From NCBI GenBank assembly GCA_008704415.1, contig VXIS01000399.1:1-38359 (forward strand): 38,359 bases of DNA. Reading direction: 5' to 3'. The position numbers and the translations under genes are program-made. The notes beneath the pieces are model-generated. The model made no database searches, was not told the DNA's origin, and saw only the letters and a list, made by a program, of their open reading frames with translations. Of the stretch, positions 29,281 through 38,359 are shown piece after piece. The stretch's first letter is position 1; each line of letters opens with the position of its first letter. The DNA comes from Sphaerosporella brunnea. Taxonomy: Eukaryota; Ascomycota; Pezizomycetes; Pezizales; Pyronemataceae.

Positions 29281-30179
29281 GCGTTCTTCATGGCAGCTTC
29301 GGCAATGACGGAGTAGTGTCGTTAAAGCTTTTTCTTGAGGAAGTTTTGCAAGGCGTGGACTGGACTCTACCAGAAGAACTCAATGAAATTGCCGTTACTT
29401 CCGGATCCATAGGTACAACAATTCTGAGACTTCTTCTGTCCCTAAAGAGCCCCCGTCCCTGTGACTTTTGTTGCCGTAGCGAGCAGAGCCAGAACGCATA
29501 ACAACCTGTTGAATCACTTTCCGGACATCATTCTTGACAGGGTTCAACTGGTTTTTGGGGTAAAAAGGGTCCGCAGATGAGGCGAAGAAGAAAGTGGAAA
29601 CAATCCTGTCGAAGCGCCACGAGATTGCACTTACCCCGGAGCTTGTCCGTAGGGCTTCCCGGTTCGGGTTTGGCGGTGATATTTTTAAGTGCCTTATGAA
29701 AAATACACCCGGCCAGCCGGTCAGCCGGGAGATGTTTGCTGCTGTGGCGTCCACCGAAATGATCATCAAGAAGCTTCTCAAACAGTTTCTCGAAATGACT
29801 TCTCGGGACCCTGAAGCGTACAGCGAAGGATGGATGGTGAGGGGGGCTCCCTGAGAAGGATCAGAAAGCCTGTGGCATGTCCACTAGGAGCGGAAAGGGG
29901 AAGGGGAGAATTCTCTCTGTATCCAATGTTTGTGTCTGGCTCTGGTGTTGAGGTCTCAACCATCTAATTTTTCTTCCAGAAAACGTCAGACGTACTAGTT
30001 TTCTTCAGTACGAATCCAGCGAGAGTGAAGAGGATTCAAAATCACAGCGTATCGAGATCCTGTCGGGGCACTCAGGCGGTGGTATGGCTCTGAGAAACCG
30101 AGCGTGGGGTAGTAGGCAGAGGTACCTTGGTTATGGGGGCTGGGAGAGTCCGAGCGAGGAGGAGGATTCTGATGGTTAG
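29281..30179 (+). pseudogene. Probable remnant of a helical-repeat protein gene (NLR-tail-like)
   Basis: Three coherent pieces lie in order. First, from a splice-acceptor-like TTATAG at about 29280: VLHGSFGNDGVVSLKLFLEE, then TLPEELNEIAVTSGSIG and TTILRLLLSLKSP. Second, about 29577-29836: KKKVETILSKRHEIALTPEL, VRRASRFGFGGDIFKCLMKN, MFAAVASTEMIIKKLLKQFL. Third, 30009-30179: YESSESEEDSKSQ to an acidic end PSEEEDSDG and a TAG stop. Pieces two and three join in frame through a GTGAGG...TTCTTCAG intron (29837-30008). Between pieces one and two the frame changes and no good splice pair was found. The LTPELVRRA...GFGGDIFKCLM pattern resembles ~30-residue helical repeats at the C-terminus of some fungal NACHT proteins; this is inference. 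Confidence 0.4.
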
Positions 30180-33100
30180 ATTGTTACCGACTCGGCTGCG
30201 GTGTTATTTGTTCTCCATTATCATAATGGCTTTTTTCAAGTTTGATTGCAATTGGACTTCTGGTTCTCGCGATATACTTCGCAAAAAGTATAATAGTAAA
30301 CCAGAAGAAGCTTGTATCATACTGCTGGAACAAAGTGCCATCCTCGTCAGACCGCAGAAGAAGGTCACCATGAGAGGTATTTCGTCCATGATGGTTATTT
30401 ACTTAGAGTTGACGCGTGTCAGGAACCAGTCAGGTGAGCAGCGCGCGAACGCGTAACATAAGCGGCGGATGTCCGCTCCAGTTCATCAAAAACCGGATAT
30501 CACTCGGCGAGAAGTAAGTCCGTCACGGCTGATGACCGGTAGGGGTATTTACACTCACAACCACCGTTACTATATCGTGCATTTATTGTAGCTTCTGAAA
30601 GAATACAGAGCTAGAGAAAGTTACGCCGAGACCGAGCGACGGCTCATGGAACAGGCTTGCTTTTGACTTTTTTCGAACGTTGAACAACGCCGGTGCTGCC
30701 CAGGCGCTGTGCTTCGAGTTCCAGCAAGTCCTCGCAACGGCTTTTCAAGTTCTTCAACCTGATTCAACCCGCTTCAGAATACGTATGTATAGGTAGGACA
30801 GCTTATTATTATCGGCTCAGGCTGCTGTGAGCTCTGATCATGAGGTCTTATTTTGTATTCCTCGCACTTACCGGACTCACGTCAACAATTCCCAGTGCGC
30901 GGTGCGTGGCGAATTTGAAAGTTTGACAGAAATTGGGCGTTGGGGCGGCCAGGCATCTTTTTCTGTGCAAGTACTCAGGGAGGCCCAGAGTTTCCCTCGG
31001 ACACCCCACTCTCTACCGCCAGGAGGCATCCACATCAAACAAAGTTTTATACCTCTTTCAAGCGCTGTAATAGAGCGTAGGTTTACCTAAAATTAAGTCA
31101 CGTACCAGGAAACTACCTAATCGAACCGTAATTATCGACCCGGTGATTACCATGGCCGTCGCGTGACGGCCAGGATGACCCGATCCATTGGAGTTAGGTA
31201 CGGTCATCCCTTTCCTCCCTGAGAAATCGCCCCGGCATGTCCAAAACGACGCATCTGAAGCTCTATAAGCCAGAAGAAATCACAAAACACTGCACATTTT
31301 CTTGGTACTCGGGTACCATTTGCAATCGTAATTTAACCCTCATCAACGGTGAATTTACGGCAAAACTTTCAAGTTCGGAGCGATTGCTGTTAGAGTTCTT
31401 CTGGCGTAGTAAATCTGCAACGGAAAATGGTCTCTACAGTACACCGACGTTCTAGGCAAGTACCCCGTGACGTCATGTACGGTGACCGGCATCGTCGGTC
31501 ACTGACCGTCATTCGACTTCCCTAGTGCGAAGTCCCTTGCAATTGAGGGGTTACAGTTCTGATACATCGACGACAGCGAAAAAATAACGGACGGAGGCCT
31601 CCAGTTGACAGGTGACGTTCGTACCCCATTGCTCGCTACAGCATACTGAGTTGTGAGTGGCTTTGTGCGAGTGAGTGGCTGTGACTGACTGAAAACTCGC
31701 TGCACAAAACCATCAGTTGCTGCAGATCTTTGATTTGGGGCCCAAGAATAGATAGTATCCCAAATGTTGAGCCCTTCCTAACAAGGCCCCCTCTATATCG
31801 ACTTCTCCGCCAAACCCCATCCGAGTTACATGATTTTGGATTGCCGGAATCCATGCGTTACGCTCTGTCAAATGGTGTAGTCAATATTGGACCGCCATTT
31901 CCTCCTCACCCTACTCCGCCATTTCTTCCTCGCTTTCCCTATCACATTCCTCCTTGCCTGAGCTATCCAGTACACCTTACTCACCGTTAGCAACAGCGAA
32001 GTATTGGGAGCTTACTTCCGTCTCTTTTTTCTCCAGCCCGGGAAATGTGTACTCCCGTCAGTGCTGAAAGTTGACTCCGCAGGCTTCAAGCATCCGGGTT
32101 GGCATTTCGCCATCTCCAGACTCGAGTGATTCTCGATAGGCGATATGGGGCGAATCCGAGTCCTCTTCTTCTTTCCTAGGGAAGAGGTTTTGCCTTCGGC
32201 GAACAATTCTAAGATTGACGTCGAAAAAAAACCCGAGGACGCCATCTGGGCCTTTTTACTACATACCAAGGCGTAAATGGCGCCGGTTAAACTTTCTCAG
32301 CTCGATCTTGAGGATCTGTAGGACAATAAGAATGAGAATGTTTCTTAGAATTTAAAGGGGTACCTCGAGAGCTTCAATTGGATCTTGAATATGTTCTTCA
32401 GGGTTCAGGAACTAGGAGATACTCATGGCTTGATGGCGATGCTCGTTGCACCTCTTCTTCTGCCATATTCCTCTTCTTTCTGTAAGGGCAGTGGCAAAAC
32501 TATACCATACAATCACTCCTATCTCCTCATGCTGCTCGCCCCCCGTCTTTGGGGGCTAGCTTTGGTTGTGCGTCTGTTTGCCCTCATTTATTCGTAGAGT
32601 GTTTATACCCGCCCTCACAGTTGTGGCAGCTAACCTCTCCCAGCCTGCTCCAGTGCACCCTGTCAAGTCCATATCGACATGTTGGGCCAGAAGCCAGCCG
32701 TAGCATCTCCTCACCGAATCCACGACTAGCTACACTCAAAAGCGCCTTGCCGGAATGTTCAAGTTTTTTTCCCCCAATCCCCGGGGACACCTATCTATTT
32801 TCGTGCGAGGGAACAGCCCACCCCTTCTATCGGTGCTGCTGGCACTTGAAGCTCATTCCAGCCACCTTCCTCCTTCACCATCCCATCTCGAGATTCAACC
32901 CCAGCATGTTCCTCCAGTCAAAAGTACACTGCGTCGTGGCGATACTTAGACACTTGCTTGCTTTTGCTCGATATTACCGAATTCTCCTTCAACAATGTTG
33001 CATCCTCAGCGATTCGGCCCCTTTATCATACGACGCCGCAATCGCTGTGTCGACGATCACCGGCATTGCATCTTGAAACCAAGACACCACGAGACAGGTG

Positions 33101-34650
33101 CCATCATGAGCATGTACTCTCCCATCTCCAGACAACATCGCAGCCAGTGTTCTCGACCGGGATGGCTGGGCAATAGCCTACCAGCCACGGCGAAAAAAGG
33201 TACATGTAGCCGACGACAGTCTGCCGACCAGGCTAGCCCGCTACATCAGGCTGACCAAAAAGCCGGGCAGCTGTTGGCTCTGGTATAATGACCACTTCAC
33301 TAGCTATCACTCTATGCCGATTCGCGCCCGTTCATACAAAGACGCAGCCCGCAGCCAGTGGCCGTGGGGGACGGGGTACCAGGTTTCTCATGTTCGTCGT
33401 AGGCTTTTGGCCTCACTCCGATCCGCAAGATAGGAGGCACTCGGGCTAACGCCCCTCGTGGGGGTGGTGACGGGGTATGTGACCGTTACGGGAAAAAAAA
33501 AGAAAGTCATAATGCTCATAATGGTTGTTTTCCAACAATGGTGGTCGCTTACGTAACCCCGGTATTTTGACAACGTCGAGTGACATCGCGTGTTCCAATG
33601 CAGTCATGGTGTCGAGGTTTTGCAGCAAGCTACATCTCAACGACTAGTAGGGGGGCCTTTTTTCCTATATCGCCCCGAGTCACTTTCCCCTGCTGCGTCT
33701 AACCGTACTGTCGCTTTTTGTTTTGGGGCGAGGTGACTGCCTGCCAGTCGGGCACAATGTTGATGCTGATGGGCGTGCGGAGAGAGCAGGGCATATAAGC
33801 TTTTTTTTTTTTTTTTTTTTTGGACGCATAATCTCACACAACGGTTATTCAAAAGCTCAACGCCAGGAGAGAGAGAGAGAGTGGTGTGTCGTATTCCTAC
33901 CACAGCCTGTCAAGTTTGCGCAAAAAAAAAAAAAAAACATTATTATGATGCTTATACATCTAACCATTTTCCAGAACCACTACCACCACCACCACCGCCA
34001 TCATTCCCCGGCCCGCTAAGGTACAACACGGGTGAGATAAGTTCGGCCAGCCAGCCAGCCAGCCAGCATGAAGGAGCCGAAAAAAAAAAAAAAAGGTATA
34101 TACTCTCGACGTCCGGTTTCCCTTTTTGAGCGAAAAAAAACATCCTGAATATTTCGGCGTCCACCTACGGGGTGTCTCAAACTTGCGGGCTATATCCCAT
34201 CCGTCCGTCCGTGTTTTCCATATCTCTATTCCATGACCGTAGCTAGCCAGCAGGCGCTTCTCACATCGCCACATGACCATCACAAACCCCCCCAGCCTAG
34301 ATATTCCGCAACGGGATTATCAGGCTGGAACACTCGATTATCCCCCCCGGCCACCCTCAAAGTAAGCCGCTAGCTAGCTAGGGAATATTCCATTCACGGT
34401 ACCTGCACCACATTCGCTTTTCCCGCCAGCAGCAGCAGCCATGATATTTTTTCCCAAATACCCACCTTGGGTGAGTGAGTGATACCACATGAACCCCCGC
34501 AATTTTTGTTACATCTACAATATGTAATTAGGTTCCAGGCAGTTTGGCGGTCATTTTAGGAATGGATCTGCGAAGGAGCCAGGGTTGAGCAGGAATCGTG
34601 TGCTCGATTGCGAGACTTTAGTTCTAGAAAGCTCCACAGTTTCTATCTAT
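30180..34650. other. Long non-genic stretch with hairpins and low complexity
   Basis: No convincing gene. Features seen: a perfect 8-bp-stem hairpin at 31153-31172 (TGGCCGTC, GCGT, GACGGCCA), followed by inverted GGATGACC (31173-31180) and GGTCATCC (about 31202-31209); the 21-nt word at 31504-31524 shared with 4539-4559; and homopolymers and microsatellites between 33790 and 34145 (a T run of about 22, several A runs, CAGC repeats). Confidence 0.5.
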
Positions 34651-35240
34651 ATGCACAGACGCAGTACCAGAGAAAGGATCTTGGCGACTGCGAGATGGTA
34701 TGTAGGCAATGCAAAAAGGGTCGAGAAGTTTCCATTCTCGCTTAACTACTGAACAATCGCAACGATACCAAAGAAAGGGGCTCGACTGTTGGGAGATGAT
34801 ATGTAGGCAACGCGACGAGCCCAGAGACGAGGTGCTTCCATAAGGTAGAGCTTTCTTTTAGAAAAAAAAAATTTTAAAAAAAAATTGGCTGGTGGTAGAC
34901 ATCACGAGGTGTGTGTTTCTCAAAAAGGTTCGAGAAGTTTCTATTCTCGCTTAACTACCGAACAATGGCAACGATAATATGGAAAGAGGCTCGACTACTA
35001 TGATCGCTACATTCGAATGAGATCATGGTAATGGTGAGTAGTAGAAAGTTCTCGCTCATTCACGATGTAGATATATCGCGGCGATACCAAAGAAAGGAGC
35101 TTGGCAATTGGGGCATAGTATGATCTCTACATCCATCCGAGATCATGGTGGTAGAAAGTTCTCGCTCCTTCACAATGTGGAACACAAGACAAAGCTCGCC
35201 CAGCTTTATGATCACTATATTCAAACGAGATTATGGGAAA
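34650..35240 (+). repeat. Diverged direct repeats and three 27-nt hairpins ahead of the Helitron genes
   Basis: Modules built on ATACCAAAGAAAGGNGCTTGG, TCGAGAAGTTTCNATTCTCG and GTAGAAAGTTCTCGCTC recur at uneven spacing. Three hairpins of identical total length lie at 35000-35026, 35120-35146 and 35208-35234. Each starts ATGATC and ends GATCAT or GATTAT; the second has an 8-bp stem. The set lies 200-440 bp before the first Helitron gene, so it may be part of the element's leader. The function is unknown. Confidence 0.7.
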
Positions 35241-35438
35241 GACCAGGGCAGAAAATGTACAGTTAACCAAAGCTAGGTGATTGGGGCTGAAGCCTCAGGG
35301 TGGAGCATATATACCAGGCGACAGTCTCAGAGGCGAGCATATACCAGAAGGCAATTCGGTGAAACAGCAACACTTTTCCAGCGAGGCCCAACACTTTTTC
35401 AGTAAAATCCAACCTTTTTCAAGCGAAGAACAACCACC

Positions 35439-36336
35439 ATGGTCAACTACAGTGTCGTCTTTCATGGTCCTTTGATGCTCGGAAATGCAGTTTCGGGGGG
35501 GAGTGGAGGATCGGGAATCTCTCCTCTGCAACGATTCCAGGCTCGGATCTTTGTTGAAGAGCGCTCGGTGGAGGGAGTGATTTCTGAACCTCTGGAAGGC
35601 ATGTTTATTCATTGGGCATCCGATTTGGAACATCTGCTCGTGGAGGATAGTCTGTGTACTGTGCATGGACGATTAATTGTTCGTGCCAGTGGGCAAAACC
35701 TACAGTGGGAAGTCAATTCCTACATGTGCTTTCCGTAAGTATTTTGCGATATTTTTTGTTTGCTTGGATAAGAGCTGACTCAGTTGGAGGTTTCCTGGGA
35801 ATCCTGACGATGACCAGTACATGAACCGACTCCCTCCACCACAGCCTGGTGCTTTACATGCGATCGGCCTATGCACCCGAAGCACAGTTCCCTCTGACCC
35901 TAACGAGACTTGCCTGCGGTCATTCGAACTTCGAACAACTGTTTACGACCGAAGCAACACCGACAATCATTCCACAAGTTTTTGTGTTCGGTGTTACCTT
36001 CCTGCTGGACCTCGATTCCAGGCAACTCCGATACCTGAGCGAAATGCTTTGGTTGCTGTTGCAGGTGAAATAATTGGGGTCCACGAGGAATCAGGTGTAA
36101 TAGCAATATTACTCCACGAATTAATTTTTCTTTCAGCTCGGGGACAGAAGCGGCCAGCAGGGGATGATCCAAATATCACTTCTTCGGGTTTAGGATCTAC
36201 CCCCCGAAAAAGAAGGGCTTGGGATGCTTGGGGTTCGCGGTCAGGGCAAAAGGTGAAGCGGCAGGCACTGGTGCCTTCATCACCGACACCAGCAGGGAGT
36301 TCGCAGGACCCATTGCATGTAGAAGATGGTGAGTGA
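35439..36336 (+). CDS. Helitron companion protein, probably OB-fold/ssDNA-binding
   Basis: Three exons by frame: 35439-35734, 35784-36064 and 36137-36336; introns of 49 and 72 nt; 258 residues ending in TGA. The start has a strong ACCACCATGG context. Landmarks: MVNYSVVFHGPLM, a WRFPGNPDDDQYMNRLPPP segment across intron 1, AIGLCTRSTVPSDPNETCLRS and RTTVYDR, and a basic C-terminal stretch TPRKRRAWDAW...KVKRQ that could be a nuclear signal. The RFPGNP...Y...LPP...AIG arrangement recalls proteins found beside Rep/helicase genes in fungal Helitrons. An OB fold binding single-stranded DNA is inferred, by analogy to RPA-like proteins of plant Helitrons. A GTGAGT at 36329 just before the stop leaves open splicing into the downstream gene. 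Confidence 0.6.
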
Positions 36337-36404
36337 TGGGAAATTTCGGTGGTTATTTTTTGTATGGTTTGTACTTGGGTGTTGGTATTTTTGGAGGTGG
36401 ATAA

Positions 36405-38359
36405 ATGGTGTTTTTTTTTGTTTTTTCGGGAATAAAATGTTTTTCGGAGCGATTGCTTACAAAGAGTAAAGATTTGGTGCGACTCGGTAGAGATTGGCTC
36501 TTTAGTCCCACCAAGAGCTTTACAACTATCCTACCAGACTTGGAGTCAATATCTGTGTATCCAATTTTCGTGCATTCATTTCAAGATGGAGACTTCCAGC
36601 AGGTAGAGGAATTATCGGATGCGACAATCGGTACAAGGCTGGAGGTACACCGGACATTGAATCGGATCCAGCCAAGTTCAGCAAACTTGCAAAGTGCACC
36701 AGAGTCTCAGCCGAGAAGGCGCAATCCCCGACAGCTATTGCAATGGTGGGATCGGTTGGCTTCACTTCAGACCGACCCGAACCACTTTACTTGGAACCAT
36801 AGTTGCTCTTTCTGTGGTTCGCTGCTGCTATCGGTTGAAGAGGATGGCTGGTGTTGTCATGAAGGGAAATACAAACGAGAGAGGCTGCCACCTTATCCTG
36901 AGCCATTTTTCTTAGAGCTGCAGCGAGATACAGAGCGGTATTCAGCTCTATCACGAAGGCTGAATTCTCTTTTTGCATTCACCGCTATCGGCACAACTGG
37001 AGAATTTCTACCACTACCAGCCCCAAGCAATGTAGTCGTGACAGGACGAACATACCACCGAATTTTGCATTTAGACAGTGGCGAACACTCCCTTCGTTGG
37101 TTTTTATACGATGAGCAGGCACGAACTGCTGCAGCATCTCGGCAGCATATTCCAGCACGAATGGTAATGGCTACCCGAAATATGATGGAGCATGAGAGTG
37201 AATATCTTCGCCAGATAAGGCGTGCAATTACTATGGCTGGTGATGGTCCTCTAGCAGTACAGCTTGACCAGCCTGTGGCAGGCGGAGAAGTAGCAGCCAT
37301 CATCGATGCACAAAATCTACAGACCATCGCTCCCCGAAAGGTAGTGTTTTTTCGGAATGTTGATCGGCAGCCTACCTTTCTCAGTATTTTTTCACACATG
37401 TACGAACCATTGCAGTATCCATTGCTCTTTCCACAGGGAACTCCAGGTTGGTCTCCCGAGAATCGCAGCAAACTCACACAAATTCAATGGTACCGATGGT
37501 ATTTCGTAGCTGAGGAACGCTTTCGGACGTTAGGCAGACTTGCCTGTGAATATGCTGTCGATATGTATTCGAGGGTAGAGGAAGAAAGGCTAAACTATCT
37601 TCGCGGGGGACGGCTTGATCAGGTCAGAGGAGCAGTGCATCGGTTGGGCTCGGAAGGTACCAGTGATGGGCACCGGGGAAATATCGAGGGTATGCTTCCT
37701 GCATCATTTCTTGGTTCTCGTGCTTGGTCCTCCAAGCAAGTCTCCGATGCTCTGGCATTGTGCCGGCAGTATGGAAAGCCGAGCTTTTTCATTACGATGA
37801 CCACCAACCCCAACTGGCCTGAAATCAGATCGCAGTTAAAAAAGGGACAGACTGCTGCTGATATACCAGCGGTTGTTTGTCGGATTTTTTACAAAAAGGT
37901 CAAAGTGCTGGTTGATTTTATGCGCCGACACTTTGGCAAGATATTGTACGATGTTCGTGTGGTCGAGTTTCAGAAGCGAGGACTCCCACACATACACATG
38001 ATTTTCAAGGTGAGAATTTGTGGGAACCCAAGTTTAACTCTGAACTAATAAGGAGTCCCACGAGCAGTGCGATCCCGAGCTGCCAATCGAAAAAATAGAT
38101 ACTTTGGTCTCTGCAGAGCTTCCACCAGCCGATGTCGATCCCGAGCTCCGAGACTTAGTTCTACGGTTTAACATGCACCCCGAAAGCCATCTTAATAGCC
38201 CTTTTAGCCGATGTAACCAACGAGGCCAATGCCAATATGGGTTTCCAAAACCCATACACCCTACAACTACAGTGGATGAACGCTTAGGCAGGATTGAATA
38301 CCGTCGGAGAAAAGAAGAGGACGCTTGGGTGGTCCCTTACATGCCATGTTTGACCCGGT
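36405..38359 (+). CDS. Helitron Rep/helicase, N-terminal part, C-terminus beyond the right edge
   Basis: Two exons are visible: up to 38009 and from 38068 on, separated by a 58-nt intron (GTGAGA...GAGCAG) that keeps frame. The N-terminal zinc-binding-like region has WNHSCSFCGSLLLSVEEDGWCCHEGKYKRERLPPYP (split here as CSFCGSLLL and GWCCHEGKY). Then come the Helitron_like_N features: MYEPLQYPLLFPQGTPGW, QWYRWYF, GSRAWSSKQVSDAL, FFITMTTNPNWPEI, and the HUH motif in RGLPHIHMIF (His529 and His531). After the intron, CDPELPIEKIDTLVSAELP, CNQRGQCQYGFPKP, YRRRKEEDAWVVPYMP. The Rep Tyr motif and Pif1-type helicase lie beyond the window. Rep nicks and joins DNA during rolling-circle transposition. The start at 36405 is only the longest frame; its first residues are T-run-coded, so the true start or first exon is uncertain. 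Confidence 0.92.

Larger units (their letters stand above)
35439..38359 (+). mobile_element. Helitron (rolling-circle transposon), right part beyond the window
   Basis: Two adjacent plus-strand genes, a small companion protein and the Rep/helicase, identify a fungal Helitron. The left terminus (TC after A) was not found; it could lie in the repeat-rich leader before 35439. The 3' hairpin and CTRR end are outside the window. Confidence 0.88.

Noticed and set aside
33723..34164. Frames with Phe/Lys runs and His/Pro runs
   Set aside because: They come from homopolymer and microsatellite DNA.

Overview
The window reads as a transposon-rich stretch of a filamentous ascomycete (Pezizomycotina) nuclear genome. 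The support is: short introns (49-88 nt) with GT...AG ends and CTGAC/CTAAC-type branch sites; an isolated 5S rRNA gene; a two-ORF LINE of the fungal Tad1/I-like type; an Atg4 and an Sqs1 ortholog with ascomycete-style architecture; and an alpha/beta-hydrolase plus ankyrin protein of the fungal NLR-related type. The species was not identified.

Layout. 1-1546 (-): a PiggyBac-type DDE transposase, open through the left edge, with a possible transposon end near 1749-1785. 1790-4768: no recognised gene. 4769-7396 (-): Sqs1-like R3H/G-patch splicing cofactor, here with a chromodomain in its middle. 8141-9366 (+): Atg4 autophagy protease, divergent from Sqs1. 10854-11779 (+): a 5'-truncated, broken LINE copy with a 14-bp target-site duplication (TSD). 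12032-12150 (+): 5S rRNA. 13871-22544 (-): one five-exon gene (SesB-like hydrolase plus ankyrin repeats). Its first intron holds a complete 6.5-kb LINE (15614-22135, +, 14-bp TSD) carrying ORF1 (zinc knuckles) and ORF2 (endonuclease, reverse transcriptase, RNase H).

22545-34650 is mostly non-genic. It holds a 220-bp TA-flanked MITE (24593-24812), a 177-bp higher-order tandem repeat (about 25650-26740), a second MITE with a telomere-like motif in its ends (27320-27547), hairpins, homopolymer tracts, and one probable gene remnant (29281-30179). 34650-38359 (+): the front of a fungal Helitron. It has a repeat/hairpin leader, a three-exon companion protein (35439-36336), and the Rep/helicase gene starting near 36405 and running off the right edge just past the HUH endonuclease motif.

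How it fits together: two ordinary housekeeping genes (Sqs1, Atg4) and a 5S gene border an accessory zone in which a PiggyBac, LINEs, MITEs and a Helitron have accumulated. The most unusual items are the LINE inside the NLR-like gene, with the intron still apparently spliceable; the absence of a NACHT/NB-ARC domain and of the expected catalytic His in that gene; the chromodomain in Sqs1; the 27-nt hairpin series ahead of the Helitron genes; and the frame-preserving 177-bp tandem array. All exon models were made by eye from splice signals, reading frame and family resemblance.
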